Below are positions 8,707 to 17,324 of a stretch of 64,000 nucleotides of DNA, piece by piece (position 1 is the first letter of the stretch; each line of letters starts with the position of its first letter). Both the position numbers and the translations under genes were made by a program. Under the pieces are notes generated by a model. The model made no database searches and was not told the DNA's origin. It worked only from the letters and a program-made list of their open reading frames with translations. Source of the DNA: Prevotella sp. HUN102 (lineage in GTDB: Bacteria > Bacteroidota > Bacteroidia > Bacteroidales > Bacteroidaceae); NCBI RefSeq assembly GCF_000688375.1, contig NZ_JIAF01000004.1, positions 1,736,001-1,800,000 of the forward strand, written 5' to 3'.

Positions 8707-11700
8707 TCAAGAGAAATGATTATTTTCTGGGATTATTTTAATTTTACTACTTGAATTGTTTCCTTCTTGATTCACTTGAATCTGGACGGGGATGCGTTCC
8801 TGTAACTCTTCTACATGGCTAATGATACCGACATGTCGACCTGCCTTTGAATGTAAAGAGCGAAGGGTTTCTACTGCTTTCTGGAGTGGTTCGCCACTAA
8901 GTGTGCCGAAACCCTCATCGATAAAGAGAGTATCAACTTGCCATTGCTGCCCGATATCACTCAAAGCTAATGCCAAAGAGAGGGAAACAAGGAAACTTTC
9001 GCCACCAGAGATGGTGCTGGCAGCACGACTGACAAAGCCTTGATATGCATCTTCCAATGAGATAACGAATGTTCCTGGAGTTACCTTTAATGTGTAGCGA
9101 TCAGTCAGCGTCTTCATATAGCTGTTTGCTGAGTGTATAAGGCTTGTCAATACGTAACTTTGGGCAATCTTACGGAAAGTGCTACCTGTGGAATTGCCAA
9201 TTAACTGATTCAATCGTGCCCACTTTTGATAGACAACCTTCTTGTCATCAGCCTCCTTTATGAGAGTTCCAAGTCGTTCTCGGCTCTCTTTATCCGTTTT
9301 AAGTTCCTGATTGATTGCACCCTTTTTCTCGCCAATCTCAGTAAGCTGCTTTTCGATGTTTTCAATTCGTTCGTTGAGTGCATCGAGGGTGTCGTTTTCT
9401 GCAAATTCAGGCTTTTTTGTCTGATGTTCAGCAATGAGCTTTTCGGCATTGTGGAAGAGAGTATTCTTTGCAACAACAGCCTCACGAGCAGCCTTGAGTG
9501 ATTCATTTTCGCGCGTAATATCACTGGATGTATAGGCGTTCAGAGTCTTCAAACTATCCTTGCTAAGATTTGTATGCTCAGTAAGGAAAGTATTGAGTTT
9601 TGTCTGATTTGTATTCAGGTCTTCTTCTGCTGTCTTCAATTTGCTGAGAGCGGTAGCCACAGATGTGTTGAGGGTATTTGCTTCGGTAAGCAGGTTCTCA
9701 ACTTTGGCAATAGCTGTTGGCTCAAAATCCTTCCACGAAGGTATAGCTAAAAGGATTGTATTCAGCACATCCTGAACAATCTTCACATTAGACTTTGCAG
9801 TACCGAGTTTGTTAGAAAGCATCTGCTTGTCCTGAACTTTCTCATTGTATTTCTTTGCAGAAGAGGTGAGGATAGAGGCAAATTCCTTTGGTAATTCCAT
9901 CCAATCCAACTGCCACCTACCAACAACTAATGATGCAACCGTATTTTCGGCACTCTTAACCTCGCCAGCTTTTGTCTTCACGAGTGTTTCTGCGATAGAG
10001 ATTCTGCTCCTACATTCATTAACGGCTTTCTCAGCTTCAGAAACTTTTGCTGCCAAGGTATCAACATCTTTACGATTAGTTTCCAAAGTCTTTCGAAGTG
10101 CCTTAACCTCCGATTCCTTCTTCTCGCCATCCTTGATTTGGACATCCAATTCTTTGAAGGTTTTGGTCGTAGATTCTTCAAGAGTATTTAAAGTAGAAAG
10201 GGTATTATCATCCAGTTTTTCTATTCCACAAACCTTGTAGACATCCAATGCTTTCTGTTCCGCATTAGCTACAGATTTGTCTTCATCAAATGCTTTAGCA
10301 TCTTGTTCATAAGCCTTTGACTCTGTTTTTATTTCAGCATCAAGTTTAAGTTTTGCGTCAACCAAGGCTTTATGTTCCTTTTCTGATTCGTCAAATGCTT
10401 TCTTCAAACTAGCAACAAGAGCAGCCAGATCTTCCTCATATGGGAGTACCGACTTGATTTCCTGGCGGCAAACAGGGCAGATGTCGCCCACCTGAAGCTT
10501 CAGCCTTAGGGTAGAAGCGAATTTGTGGACAGTATCACTTTGCTTATCTAAATCTTCCTTGCGAACATCCATCTTGATTTTGGCGTCATGAATAGGGGCA
10601 TCCATTGCAGCAGACGCTTCTATTTTCTTGTCAAGAGATGCCTTTCTTTCCGCAAGGTTCTTTCGGGATTTTTCGTATTCTGACTTTACAGAAGCAAGAA
10701 TCTCGATACGTTCTTTTGCGGTTGCAATCTTTCCCAGCAGATCCTTTGTAATATCACGCTTTTCACGCAGTTCTGAGAGATTAAGATTTGCTACAGCTTC
10801 TTCCTTAACCATTACGTCCGATTCTTCTTTCTTGAAATCATCCTTTGCTTTCTGAGCTTCATCTTTTGCTTTCTCATAAGCAGGAGTAAGTTCTTCCGTC
10901 AGTTTCTTGTTCTCCGACTCTGTAGCTGCCTGGCTCTTCTTGATAGCTTTACGCCCCTCATCGATTGAATTTAAAAGTCCAACGATTATCTGGGCATTCT
11001 CATACACACTTGTCTTATCGATTTCCCCTGAGATGTAGGTTTCAATCTCATTGATTTCTGCTTCTAACTTTTCAATCTTGGTTTCTGCATATTTCTGTCC
11101 ACCCAACAAGTTTGAGTAAGTCATTGCCAAGCCATCAAGAATATTCTTCTGCTCAGTTTGAGTGTCTGAGGCTTTCTTTGTCTCAGTCAGCCAGAGACGT
11201 GCATCGATAGTTGCATTCCAGTTATTAACGGTTTGTTCCTTTTGCTTGAAGGCCTCGCCATCAACGACTTCATTTGCGGTTCGCAGGGCATCAGCAGCAT
11301 CGTTCATACCCTTGGTCAGTTCCTGATCTTTATTCAGCCAGTCTCGCTTCGCCAGATCCTTGTCGCTTCCTGTCTTAATTTCCTTAAATTGGTTATCAAG
11401 AATGGATAACTTTTCCAGCCTTTCAGCAATTTCTTCTTCCGAGAGTGTTCGAGTTCCTTCTACAATACGTTTTGCATCTTCCCAATCCTTTTTCTTTTGG
11501 TCGGTCAGTTCATATACCTTGGCACCAATCTTTGAATACACATCAACGCCTGTAATCTTCTCCAGAATCTGAGCCTTCTCATCATCCTTACTATTTAAGA
11601 ATCTGGTGAACTCGCCTTGAGCAAGCATAGTGGTACGACAGAACTGATTGAAATCTAAACCTACTGCGGCTCGTATTTCATTTTTAATTTCTGTGTCCTT

Positions 11701-12120
11701 GGTCAAGGTAACATCTGTGTCAAGGTTCTTCAGTTCCCAGGTTTTTGTCTTTATGGAACCACTGACTTTCTTGTAGGCACGAGTTACAGCCCATGTGGCT
11801 TCATAGTTCACGCCATTACTACCAACAAATGTAAGCGATACATAGGCTTCTACTGTGTTTCGACGCAGCAGTTGGCGTGGATCATCAATCTTAACCTCTT
11901 TGTCCGCATCCATTGTTGCACCTTGCATCTTGGTGCTATAAAAGCGTGGCGTGTTTGCATAAAGAGCAAGACAGATGGCATCAAGAATTGTTGACTTGCC
12001 CGCACCGGTCTTTCCTGTAATCAGGAAAACTTCGCAATCAGCCAGTGGCTGTGCCTCAAAGTCGATAATTGCATCCTCAATAGATGCGATATTGTGTATC
12101 GTGAGCTTCTGGAATTCCAT
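8707..12120 (-). CDS. sbcC: Exonuclease subunit SbcC (Rad50-like SMC ATPase)
   Basis: Large subunit of the SbcCD nuclease, which opens DNA hairpins and processes protein-blocked ends. 1137 residues, slightly longer than E. coli SbcC. Walker A ITGKTGAGKST (about 34-44), a long antiparallel coiled coil interrupted by the zinc hook CPVC (about residue 548), then ABC signature SGGESF (about 1036) and Walker B TLFIDEGFGTL (about 1060). All ATPase and hook motifs are intact. The ATG lies 22 bases after the sbcD stop, so the two subunits come from one mRNA starting at the promoter at 13343. The coiled-coil region has many short Lys/Glu-rich segments typical for the family. Confidence 0.96.
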   Translation of the reverse strand: MEFQKLTIHNIASIEDAIIDFEAQPLADCEVFLITGKTGAGKSTILDAICLALYANTPRFYSTKMQGATMDADKEVKIDDPRQLLRRNTVEAYVSLTFVGSNGVNYEATWAVTRAYKKVSGSIKTKTWELKNLDTDVTLTKDTEIKNEIRAAVGLDFNQFCRTTMLAQGEFTRFLNSKDDEKAQILEKITGVDVYSKIGAKVYELTDQKKKDWEDAKRIVEGTRTLSEEEIAERLEKLSILDNQFKEIKTGSDKDLAKRDWLNKDQELTKGMNDAADALRTANEVVDGEAFKQKEQTVNNWNATIDARLWLTETKKASDTQTEQKNILDGLAMTYSNLLGGQKYAETKIEKLEAEINEIETYISGEIDKTSVYENAQIIVGLLNSIDEGRKAIKKSQAATESENKKLTEELTPAYEKAKDEAQKAKDDFKKEESDVMVKEEAVANLNLSELREKRDITKDLLGKIATAKERIEILASVKSEYEKSRKNLAERKASLDKKIEASAAMDAPIHDAKIKMDVRKEDLDKQSDTVHKFASTLRLKLQVGDICPVCRQEIKSVLPYEEDLAALVASLKKAFDESEKEHKALVDAKLKLDAEIKTESKAYEQDAKAFDEDKSVANAEQKALDVYKVCGIEKLDDNTLSTLNTLEESTTKTFKELDVQIKDGEKKESEVKALRKTLETNRKDVDTLAAKVSEAEKAVNECRSRISIAETLVKTKAGEVKSAENTVASLVVGRWQLDWMELPKEFASILTSSAKKYNEKVQDKQMLSNKLGTAKSNVKIVQDVLNTILLAIPSWKDFEPTAIAKVENLLTEANTLNTSVATALSKLKTAEEDLNTNQTKLNTFLTEHTNLSKDSLKTLNAYTSSDITRENESLKAAREAVVAKNTLFHNAEKLIAEHQTKKPEFAENDTLDALNERIENIEKQLTEIGEKKGAINQELKTDKESRERLGTLIKEADDKKVVYQKWARLNQLIGNSTGSTFRKIAQSYVLTSLIHSANSYMKTLTDRYTLKVTPGTFVISLEDAYQGFVSRAASTISGGESFLVSLSLALALSDIGQQWQVDTLFIDEGFGTLSGEPLQKAVETLRSLHSKAGRHVGIISHVEELQERIPVQIQVNQEGNNSSSKIKIIPENNHFS

Positions 12121-12142
12121 AGTGCTTTACTTTTTACTGATT

Positions 12143-13306
12143 CTACATTCTTTCCTCATCTTTGAGTGCTGAGAGCGTCTCATTGAAGAGTTCCTTCATG
12201 TCGTTATCGAACTCTATGCCCAGATCTTCGGCATACCGTTCGGCTATTTCGATAGGTTCTTCCGTTTTAAACTCTTGTACGGACATTACCTTTGCCTCTC
12301 TATGGTTCTTTTTCAGTCGTTGTGAATTGATGACGCAGAATCTGCATTTCTTGTCTTCACATATCATAAGTGCTTCTGCATTTGCCTCTACTGGTAGGAA
12401 ATCATCAACCTCTACATTAAGTCTGATGTAGGCTTCAATATCATTTGGATAGTTTGCCAGCAGTTCTTTTGCATCTTCCCAAGTCGCCACTCCTTCTATT
12501 GGAAGAGTAACCAAAGGACGATGTGGGTTAATCTCAATCTCTTGGACTATGGGCTTCTCTCTATGTTCGGTAATCTCTACGATAGAAACAGAGTGCTTGT
12601 AGTTTTCATCGAAGGAAATAGGGATTGGTGTACCGCAATATCTGACATTATGTTTGCCCGAATGTATAAATTGTCCATGGTGTATGTGGCCGAGTGCCAG
12701 ATAATCATATCCAGTACCCATGTCATCTAGATTATATGAATCAATGCCTCCTACTGCATATTCTGATGCGTTTTTATGTCCTACAAAGTCACAACCTCTG
12801 ACTGTTGTGTGGGCAGTCATGACGACAGGTAGATTGTCGACATTTCTTGCTTCAACAATATCAAGCAAATCCTGGAATAGTCCTTTAGGCATATTTCTTT
12901 CGTTGACATATGGAATGGCTATTACATAGCCTTTTTCAGGTACCTCAATAATCATATCTTCCTTTTGGTTGGCATCTATGCTACCAATGGTGTAAACCTT
13001 TAGAGCCTTCCAAGGAGTACGGAAAATGTCGTGCTTAGTGCCGCTATCATGATTACCTGCTGTTATAATAATGGCCATCTCTGGGTTGGCCTTGTGTATC
13101 TCTACTAAAGCATTTGTAAACATCGTTTGTACGGCAGCTGACGGCTGAGGAGTGTGGTACACATCACCACAGAGCAAGAATACATCAGGCTTTTCTTGCT
13201 TGACGATATTAACCATTTGAAGTAGCATTACGATTTGTTCTTCAGTTCTATCGAAGTTATAAAGCGTATGACCCAGATGCCAGTCACTTGTATGGAGTAT
13301 CTTCAT
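12143..13306 (-). CDS. sbcD: Exonuclease subunit SbcD (Mre11-like phosphoesterase)
   Basis: Mn-dependent nuclease partner of SbcC. 387 residues from MKILHTSDWHLG. Metallophosphoesterase motifs are complete: DWHLGH, LCGDVYH, AGNHDS, TAHT and ALGHIHHGQ. The C-terminal part carries the SbcD cap region. A longer start (MLINRLT, 13327) would sit only about 9 bases from the predicted transcription start, so the Met at 13306 is preferred, giving the family-typical N terminus. The promoter is overlaid by an inverted repeat (13361-13377), suggesting repression or activation of the operon by an unidentified regulator. Confidence 0.96.
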   Translation of the reverse strand: MKILHTSDWHLGHTLYNFDRTEEQIVMLLQMVNIVKQEKPDVFLLCGDVYHTPQPSAAVQTMFTNALVEIHKANPEMAIIITAGNHDSGTKHDIFRTPWKALKVYTIGSIDANQKEDMIIEVPEKGYVIAIPYVNERNMPKGLFQDLLDIVEARNVDNLPVVMTAHTTVRGCDFVGHKNASEYAVGGIDSYNLDDMGTGYDYLALGHIHHGQFIHSGKHNVRYCGTPIPISFDENYKHSVSIVEITEHREKPIVQEIEINPHRPLVTLPIEGVATWEDAKELLANYPNDIEAYIRLNVEVDDFLPVEANAEALMICEDKKCRFCVINSQRLKKNHREAKVMSVQEFKTEEPIEIAERYAEDLGIEFDNDMKELFNETLSALKDEERM

Positions 13307-13718
13307 AGTCAATCTATTTATTAACAAAATTTAAATTTGATGCAAAGGTAAGATAGGGTAGTCTCAAATTATGAGACAAGGTGTTGTTATTTTAATCTTC
13401 TATGTATTTTTCTTTAGACTAACAACATTTCTTACTTGTTGCAAAGCAAATTTTCTAACTATTGAAATATATTCGTTATAAATACGTATAATTTGAATTT
13501 ATGATGCGCAAAAATACTAAAAAATCGTGAGAAAATTGCAAAATATGCAATAAAACGCATAGAACGTAAGATTAATCGCATCAAGGTTATGGCATTTAAT
13601 TACTTTCCTGGACAACGTATTACCGTGAAGGACGAAAAATTCCTTATCGAAATAAGTTGTGCCAAATGATAAAAATGGCACAGTACTCAAGGTCTTGGCA
13701 TCAGCGAGCTTGTCAAGT
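13307..13718. other. 412-base gap between sbcD and mnmE
   Basis: Holds the sbcDC promoter/operator and, on the plus strand at 13505-13669, a 54-codon frame open between stops whose 3' part reads MAFNYFPGQRITVKDEKFL. It has no good upstream start and may be a remnant; no family recognised. AT-rich elsewhere. Confidence 0.4.
13343..13377 (-). promoter_or_regulatory. sbcDC promoter with palindromic operator
   Basis: -7 box TACCTTTG at 13350-13343 (minus). An inverted repeat GTCTCA-5-TGAGAC spans 13361-13377, in the -33 zone, with 10 bases between it and the -7 box. The same arrangement recurs at 8668-8705. Confidence 0.7.
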
Positions 13719-15284
13719 CTATTTCCCGATGCAAAAATGCTTAAAGATATTATGAAGAGTTTCTTTGCTATTAATCTGTGTACCAGTTATTTTACCTAAT
13801 TCGTCAATGACTATTTTTAAATCTTCAGCTACGAGGTCGCCACTTAATTCCATATTAAGGGCATCAACGACACAAGAAAGACCATTGTGAGCCTTGGCAA
13901 GCGCATCATAATGGCGTGCATTCGTTACGATTACGGAATTTTCGGTAAGTTCAGGAATATCGGCAGCATCATAGATGAGCTGTTCGAGTACAGTAATGCC
14001 ATAGCCCAACTTAGCTGAAATAGAAACTTCAACGACTTTTAAATCTTTCTCGAATGATTCAATGACAGGAATATTGCTTGTGGGCAATTCGGCGTTTGAA
14101 TATTCTTTTGAGCTACTATGAGGCGTAGAATCTATGTTGATTCTAACAGAAGCAATATTTTCCGTTTCAAAAGACACATTTTTTTTATTAGAAGGAATTG
14201 CAGGTGTCGTGAGAGTTTGGTTGCCGTGTAAATCTGTTTTGTTTCTCACTATGATGAGTTTTTTATCTTTGCATCGATTTTGCATTTCTGATTTTTCATC
14301 TTCTGTGCAGTCTGTGTCAATTACCCAGAGGACGATTTGTGCCTGCCCCATCTTTTCGTATGCACGTTCGATACCGATTTGCTCAATACGGTCATTGGTT
14401 TGGCGAAGCCCGGCAGTATCTATGAAGAGAAAATCAACCCCTTTTATATTCATTGTATCTTCAATCACATCACGTGTTGTTCCGTGGATATCGCTGACAA
14501 TAGCACGGTTGTCGCACAGAAGTTGATTGAGAAGGGTAGATTTACCTACATTTGTTTTCCCGACGATGGCAACAGGAATACCTTTTTTCAGAGCTTGTCC
14601 GGTTTTGAAAGAATGCGCAAGGGAAAGCACCTTTCTGTCTATGGTCTCTGCAAGAGTTTTCAGTTCAGTTCTATCTGCGAATTCAAGTTCTTCGTGGTCA
14701 GAAAAATCAAGTTCCAATTCCAAAAGGGAAGTCATTTTCAGAAGTTGCTCGCGAAGAGTTGCAAGTTCATTTGAAAAATGTCCTTTTAATTGTGAAAGTG
14801 CTATCTTATAGGAAGCCTTGTTAGTGGAAGAAATAAGGTCGGCAACAGCCTCTGCTTGTGATAAATCCATCTTTCCGTTAAAGTAAGCCCTTTGTGTAAA
14901 TTCTCCGGGGTTAGCTTGACGGCATCCGACTTCAGTAAGTCGATGAAGAACCTGTTCGAGAATGTAGGCAGAGCCGTGGCAGGATATTTCAACGGCATCC
15001 TCCCCGGTATATGAATGTGGAGCACGCCAAAGAGAAACGATAACCTCGTCTATGGTTTTCCCCTCATTGTCGAGAATCTCCCCATAGTGAATAGTATTGG
15101 CTGGACTATTAGCAAGAGTTTTGGAGAAGACAGCATCGGCTATGGATATTGCATTGTTTCCTGAAATTCTTACGATGCCTATTGCGCCACCCGGTTGAGT
15201 GGCAAGTGCGCATATTGTATCAGCAGATATGAGTGAAGATGAGGACATTTCTTTTCGAGGAAGATGGATGTTTGTGAGTGACAA
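13719..15284 (-). CDS. mnmE: tRNA uridine-5-carboxymethylaminomethyl modification GTPase
   Basis: With MnmG installs the cmnm5 group at the wobble uridine. 521 residues as annotated; ATG 15248 (Met13) gives a more family-like N terminus. Folate-binding N domain with DTICALATQPGGAIGIVR (about 22-39), helical domain, and inserted G domain: G1 VGKTNVGKST (241-250), G3 DTAG (289-292), G4 NKTD (348-351), G5 SISAK (421-425). The C terminus ends FCIGK, carrying the catalytic Cys. Unusual: 65-70 residues separate G4 from G5, about 45 more than normal, and the extra part is Ser/Thr/Asn-rich low complexity (353-418). Separated from the upstream phosphorylase by a terminator. Confidence 0.95.
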   Translation of the reverse strand: MSLTNIHLPRKEMSSSSLISADTICALATQPGGAIGIVRISGNNAISIADAVFSKTLANSPANTIHYGEILDNEGKTIDEVIVSLWRAPHSYTGEDAVEISCHGSAYILEQVLHRLTEVGCRQANPGEFTQRAYFNGKMDLSQAEAVADLISSTNKASYKIALSQLKGHFSNELATLREQLLKMTSLLELELDFSDHEELEFADRTELKTLAETIDRKVLSLAHSFKTGQALKKGIPVAIVGKTNVGKSTLLNQLLCDNRAIVSDIHGTTRDVIEDTMNIKGVDFLFIDTAGLRQTNDRIEQIGIERAYEKMGQAQIVLWVIDTDCTEDEKSEMQNRCKDKKLIIVRNKTDLHGNQTLTTPAIPSNKKNVSFETENIASVRINIDSTPHSSSKEYSNAELPTSNIPVIESFEKDLKVVEVSISAKLGYGITVLEQLIYDAADIPELTENSVIVTNARHYDALAKAHNGLSCVVDALNMELSGDLVAEDLKIVIDELGKITGTQINSKETLHNIFKHFCIGK

Positions 15285-15319
15285 TACAAAATCAAATAGA
15301 ATTACCTTGGCAAAGAAAT

Positions 15320-15343
15320 CCCCCTCTTGGAAAGGAGAGGGGG
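15320..15343 (-). terminator. Intrinsic terminator after uridine phosphorylase
   Basis: CCCCCTC (15320-15326) pairs with GAGGGGG (15337-15343), followed on the minus strand by a T-rich stretch; ends the phosphorylase transcript before mnmE. Confidence 0.75.
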
Positions 15344-15350
15344 AAGGAGT

Positions 15351-16226
15351 TTAGATTCTTTCCAACACCTTGGTTATAAGACCATCAATAGTGTTCTTAT
15401 AGCTTGGGTTCATTTCCTTTTCCAGACGGTTGGCAATTACCATACAGCAGGTAAGAGCTTTATGCCCCATAAGTTTTGAAAGACCGGATACTGCTGAGGA
15501 TTCCATCTCGAAGTTGGTAATTTTCAATCCTTTATATGAGAACGATTCAATCTTTTCGTTAAGTTGTGGGTCAGCCAAAGGAACTCTGAGTCTGCGTCCC
15601 TGTGGGCCAAAGAAACCACCACAGGCGATGGTTGCACCACGCACCATATCGTCTTCTGCAATCTTTTCCAACAGTTCGTTGTCTGCATCTACCACGTATG
15701 GATTTCCAAGCTGTGGATTCCAATTTACGTGAGACTTGAACTGCTGTTCAAAATCCAAGTCGCAAGCCTCATTGCGTCCTGCGTAGAAGTTGAGAAGGCC
15801 GTCAAAACCGATGCTCTTCTGCGAAGCAACGTATGTTCCGATAGGCGTATTTTCTTGCAGACCACCACAAGTACCAATACGCACAAAGGTAAGCTGTCGC
15901 AGTTCTTCCTTTTCTTTTCTTGTCTCGAAATCAATGTTTGCCAAAGCATCCATTTCATTCAATACTATATCAACATTATCACATCCGATACCTGTGCTCT
16001 GAATTGTGATGCGCTTTTTGCGATAAGTTCCGGTAATAGTCCTGAACTCTCTGTTGCTAACTTCGCATTCAACGTTGTCAAAGTGTGAAGCCACTAATGC
16101 CACACGACCCGGATCGCCTACAAGGATAATCTTGTCGGCCAAATCCTTAGGTTTCAGATGAAGATGGAATACACTACCGTCATCATTGATTATCAGTTCG
16201 GATGGTGCAAAAAAGTTTTGTGCCAT
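15351..16226 (-). CDS. Nucleoside phosphorylase, uridine phosphorylase type
   Basis: Phosphorolysis of a nucleoside, probably uridine, to base and ribose 1-phosphate. 291 residues from MAQNFFAPSEL; the upstream Met at 16274 is rejected because it adds 16 hydrophobic residues not typical of the family. Motifs: LVGDPGRV (phosphate loop), FRTITGTYRKK, STGIGCDN, RIGTCGG, and FEMESSAVSGL, the conserved ribose/base-site motif with the Met-Glu-Ser triad. Belongs to the larger Bacteroidetes-type branch rather than the 253-residue E. coli Udp. Substrate assignment is by family only. Own terminator at 15320. Confidence 0.88.
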   Translation of the reverse strand: MAQNFFAPSELIINDDGSVFHLHLKPKDLADKIILVGDPGRVALVASHFDNVECEVSNREFRTITGTYRKKRITIQSTGIGCDNVDIVLNEMDALANIDFETRKEKEELRQLTFVRIGTCGGLQENTPIGTYVASQKSIGFDGLLNFYAGRNEACDLDFEQQFKSHVNWNPQLGNPYVVDADNELLEKIAEDDMVRGATIACGGFFGPQGRRLRVPLADPQLNEKIESFSYKGLKITNFEMESSAVSGLSKLMGHKALTCCMVIANRLEKEMNPSYKNTIDGLITKVLERI

Positions 16227-16357
16227 AAATATAAAGATTTGGTAATTATAAACTATGTATGTTATGAATAGCAAAGTTAGTGTTTTTTTTCAACTTAATG
16301 AAGAAAAGTTGAAGGTTTTTGTTTTGATTTTGCTTATTTTTCAAGATTAGAAGCATA

Positions 16358-17017
16358 TCATCTAAAATAATTTTCTAATTTACTTTTTATTTCCTCTATT
16401 TTACTGGAAGAATTGTCATACATTTTTTTACGTTTAGCTCTCTTTATAATTTCTTCGATTAATTCTGTTTGATTATTCAAGTAACAAACTGCTAAAATAT
16501 ATGCCATCGGATATCCATAATTATCAGGATATTCTATAATATCATCAATTAAAGTCATTGAATTTGATAGGAAATTTTGGATTCTTGGTAGATATAACTC
16601 ATTTACTTTTTCAATAATTTCGATGCATTTATTTTCAATATTATCTTCTTCATTGAAACTTACAGTTCCTTTTGAATAAAAATTATGGGATTAGTAATAT
16701 AATGAAGTAAAGCCAAAATAACAATCAGGTAAATTTGCTTTTGCCTTATATGATAGATTCAGATTATCTATAAGTTTTGTTATTCTTAATGCACCTTTCA
16801 TTTCTTGCCCAAAACGACAAGAAATATACATTCCTAATTGAGATCCGAAATCAGCAAATTTACTTGAAACAAAAGTATATCCTAAATATCCAATTTCATC
16901 TTTTGATGATATAAAAGTTATTGAATTGTCTTTATATTTTGTTTCTATACCATTAAATTGCATTTTCATACTATGCAATTTTAATTCTTTTTGAATCTGT
17001 TTTCTTAAATTATTCAT
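16358..17017 (-). pseudogene. Orphan 219-residue gene split by one in-frame stop
   Basis: Two open segments in the same frame: 17017-16691 (108 residues, starting MNNLRKQIQKELKLHSMK) and 16690-16358 (continuing SHNFYSKGTVSFNEEDN...). A single TAA at 16693-16691, after FTSLYY, separates them; nothing else is disturbed, so the original product was about 219 residues. The second half could restart at ATG 16558 (66 residues). The region is distinctly AT-richer than its neighbours and Lys/Ile/Asn-rich, suggesting recent transfer. Family not recognised; size, composition and solitary position resemble orphan immunity proteins of polymorphic toxins, but that is only an analogy. Confidence 0.6.
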
Positions 17018-17110
17018 TTTATAGTATTGCTATATATCCTTACTGTTTATTTCCAAATATTAACGCTCGGACAATCATTTCAGGCAGATAAATACGCGGC
17101 TTTGCAAGTA

Positions 17111-17223
17111 ACCAAAGAATGAAGAACATTCTTCGCAAGAATACAATACAAACGTGCGAAGATTGCACTGCATTCTTCGCACGTTTAGAATCAGAAATAT
17201 TATCTGTTGATTTTCAGTTGTTT
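17111..17223 (+). repeat. Dispersed two-hairpin repeat, copy A
   Basis: Member of a ~115-base intergenic family (others at 21415, 33983 and, partial, 55217). Perfect 13-base arms AAACGTGCGAAGA (17150-17162) and TCTTCGCACGTTT (17174-17186), preceded by a second imperfect stem, and followed by the conserved tail CTGTTGATTTTCA. It occupies most of the gap between the split gene and the 3' end of the PyrK/GltA fusion. Confidence 0.8.
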
Positions 17224-17324
17224 GCAACGCATATCACAATTGAAACATTGTATAATCTTGAATAGCAGTAAGATGAAAAACAACGATATGTGCAAAATTG
17301 CCCGTTATCAGGTATTTTATGACT

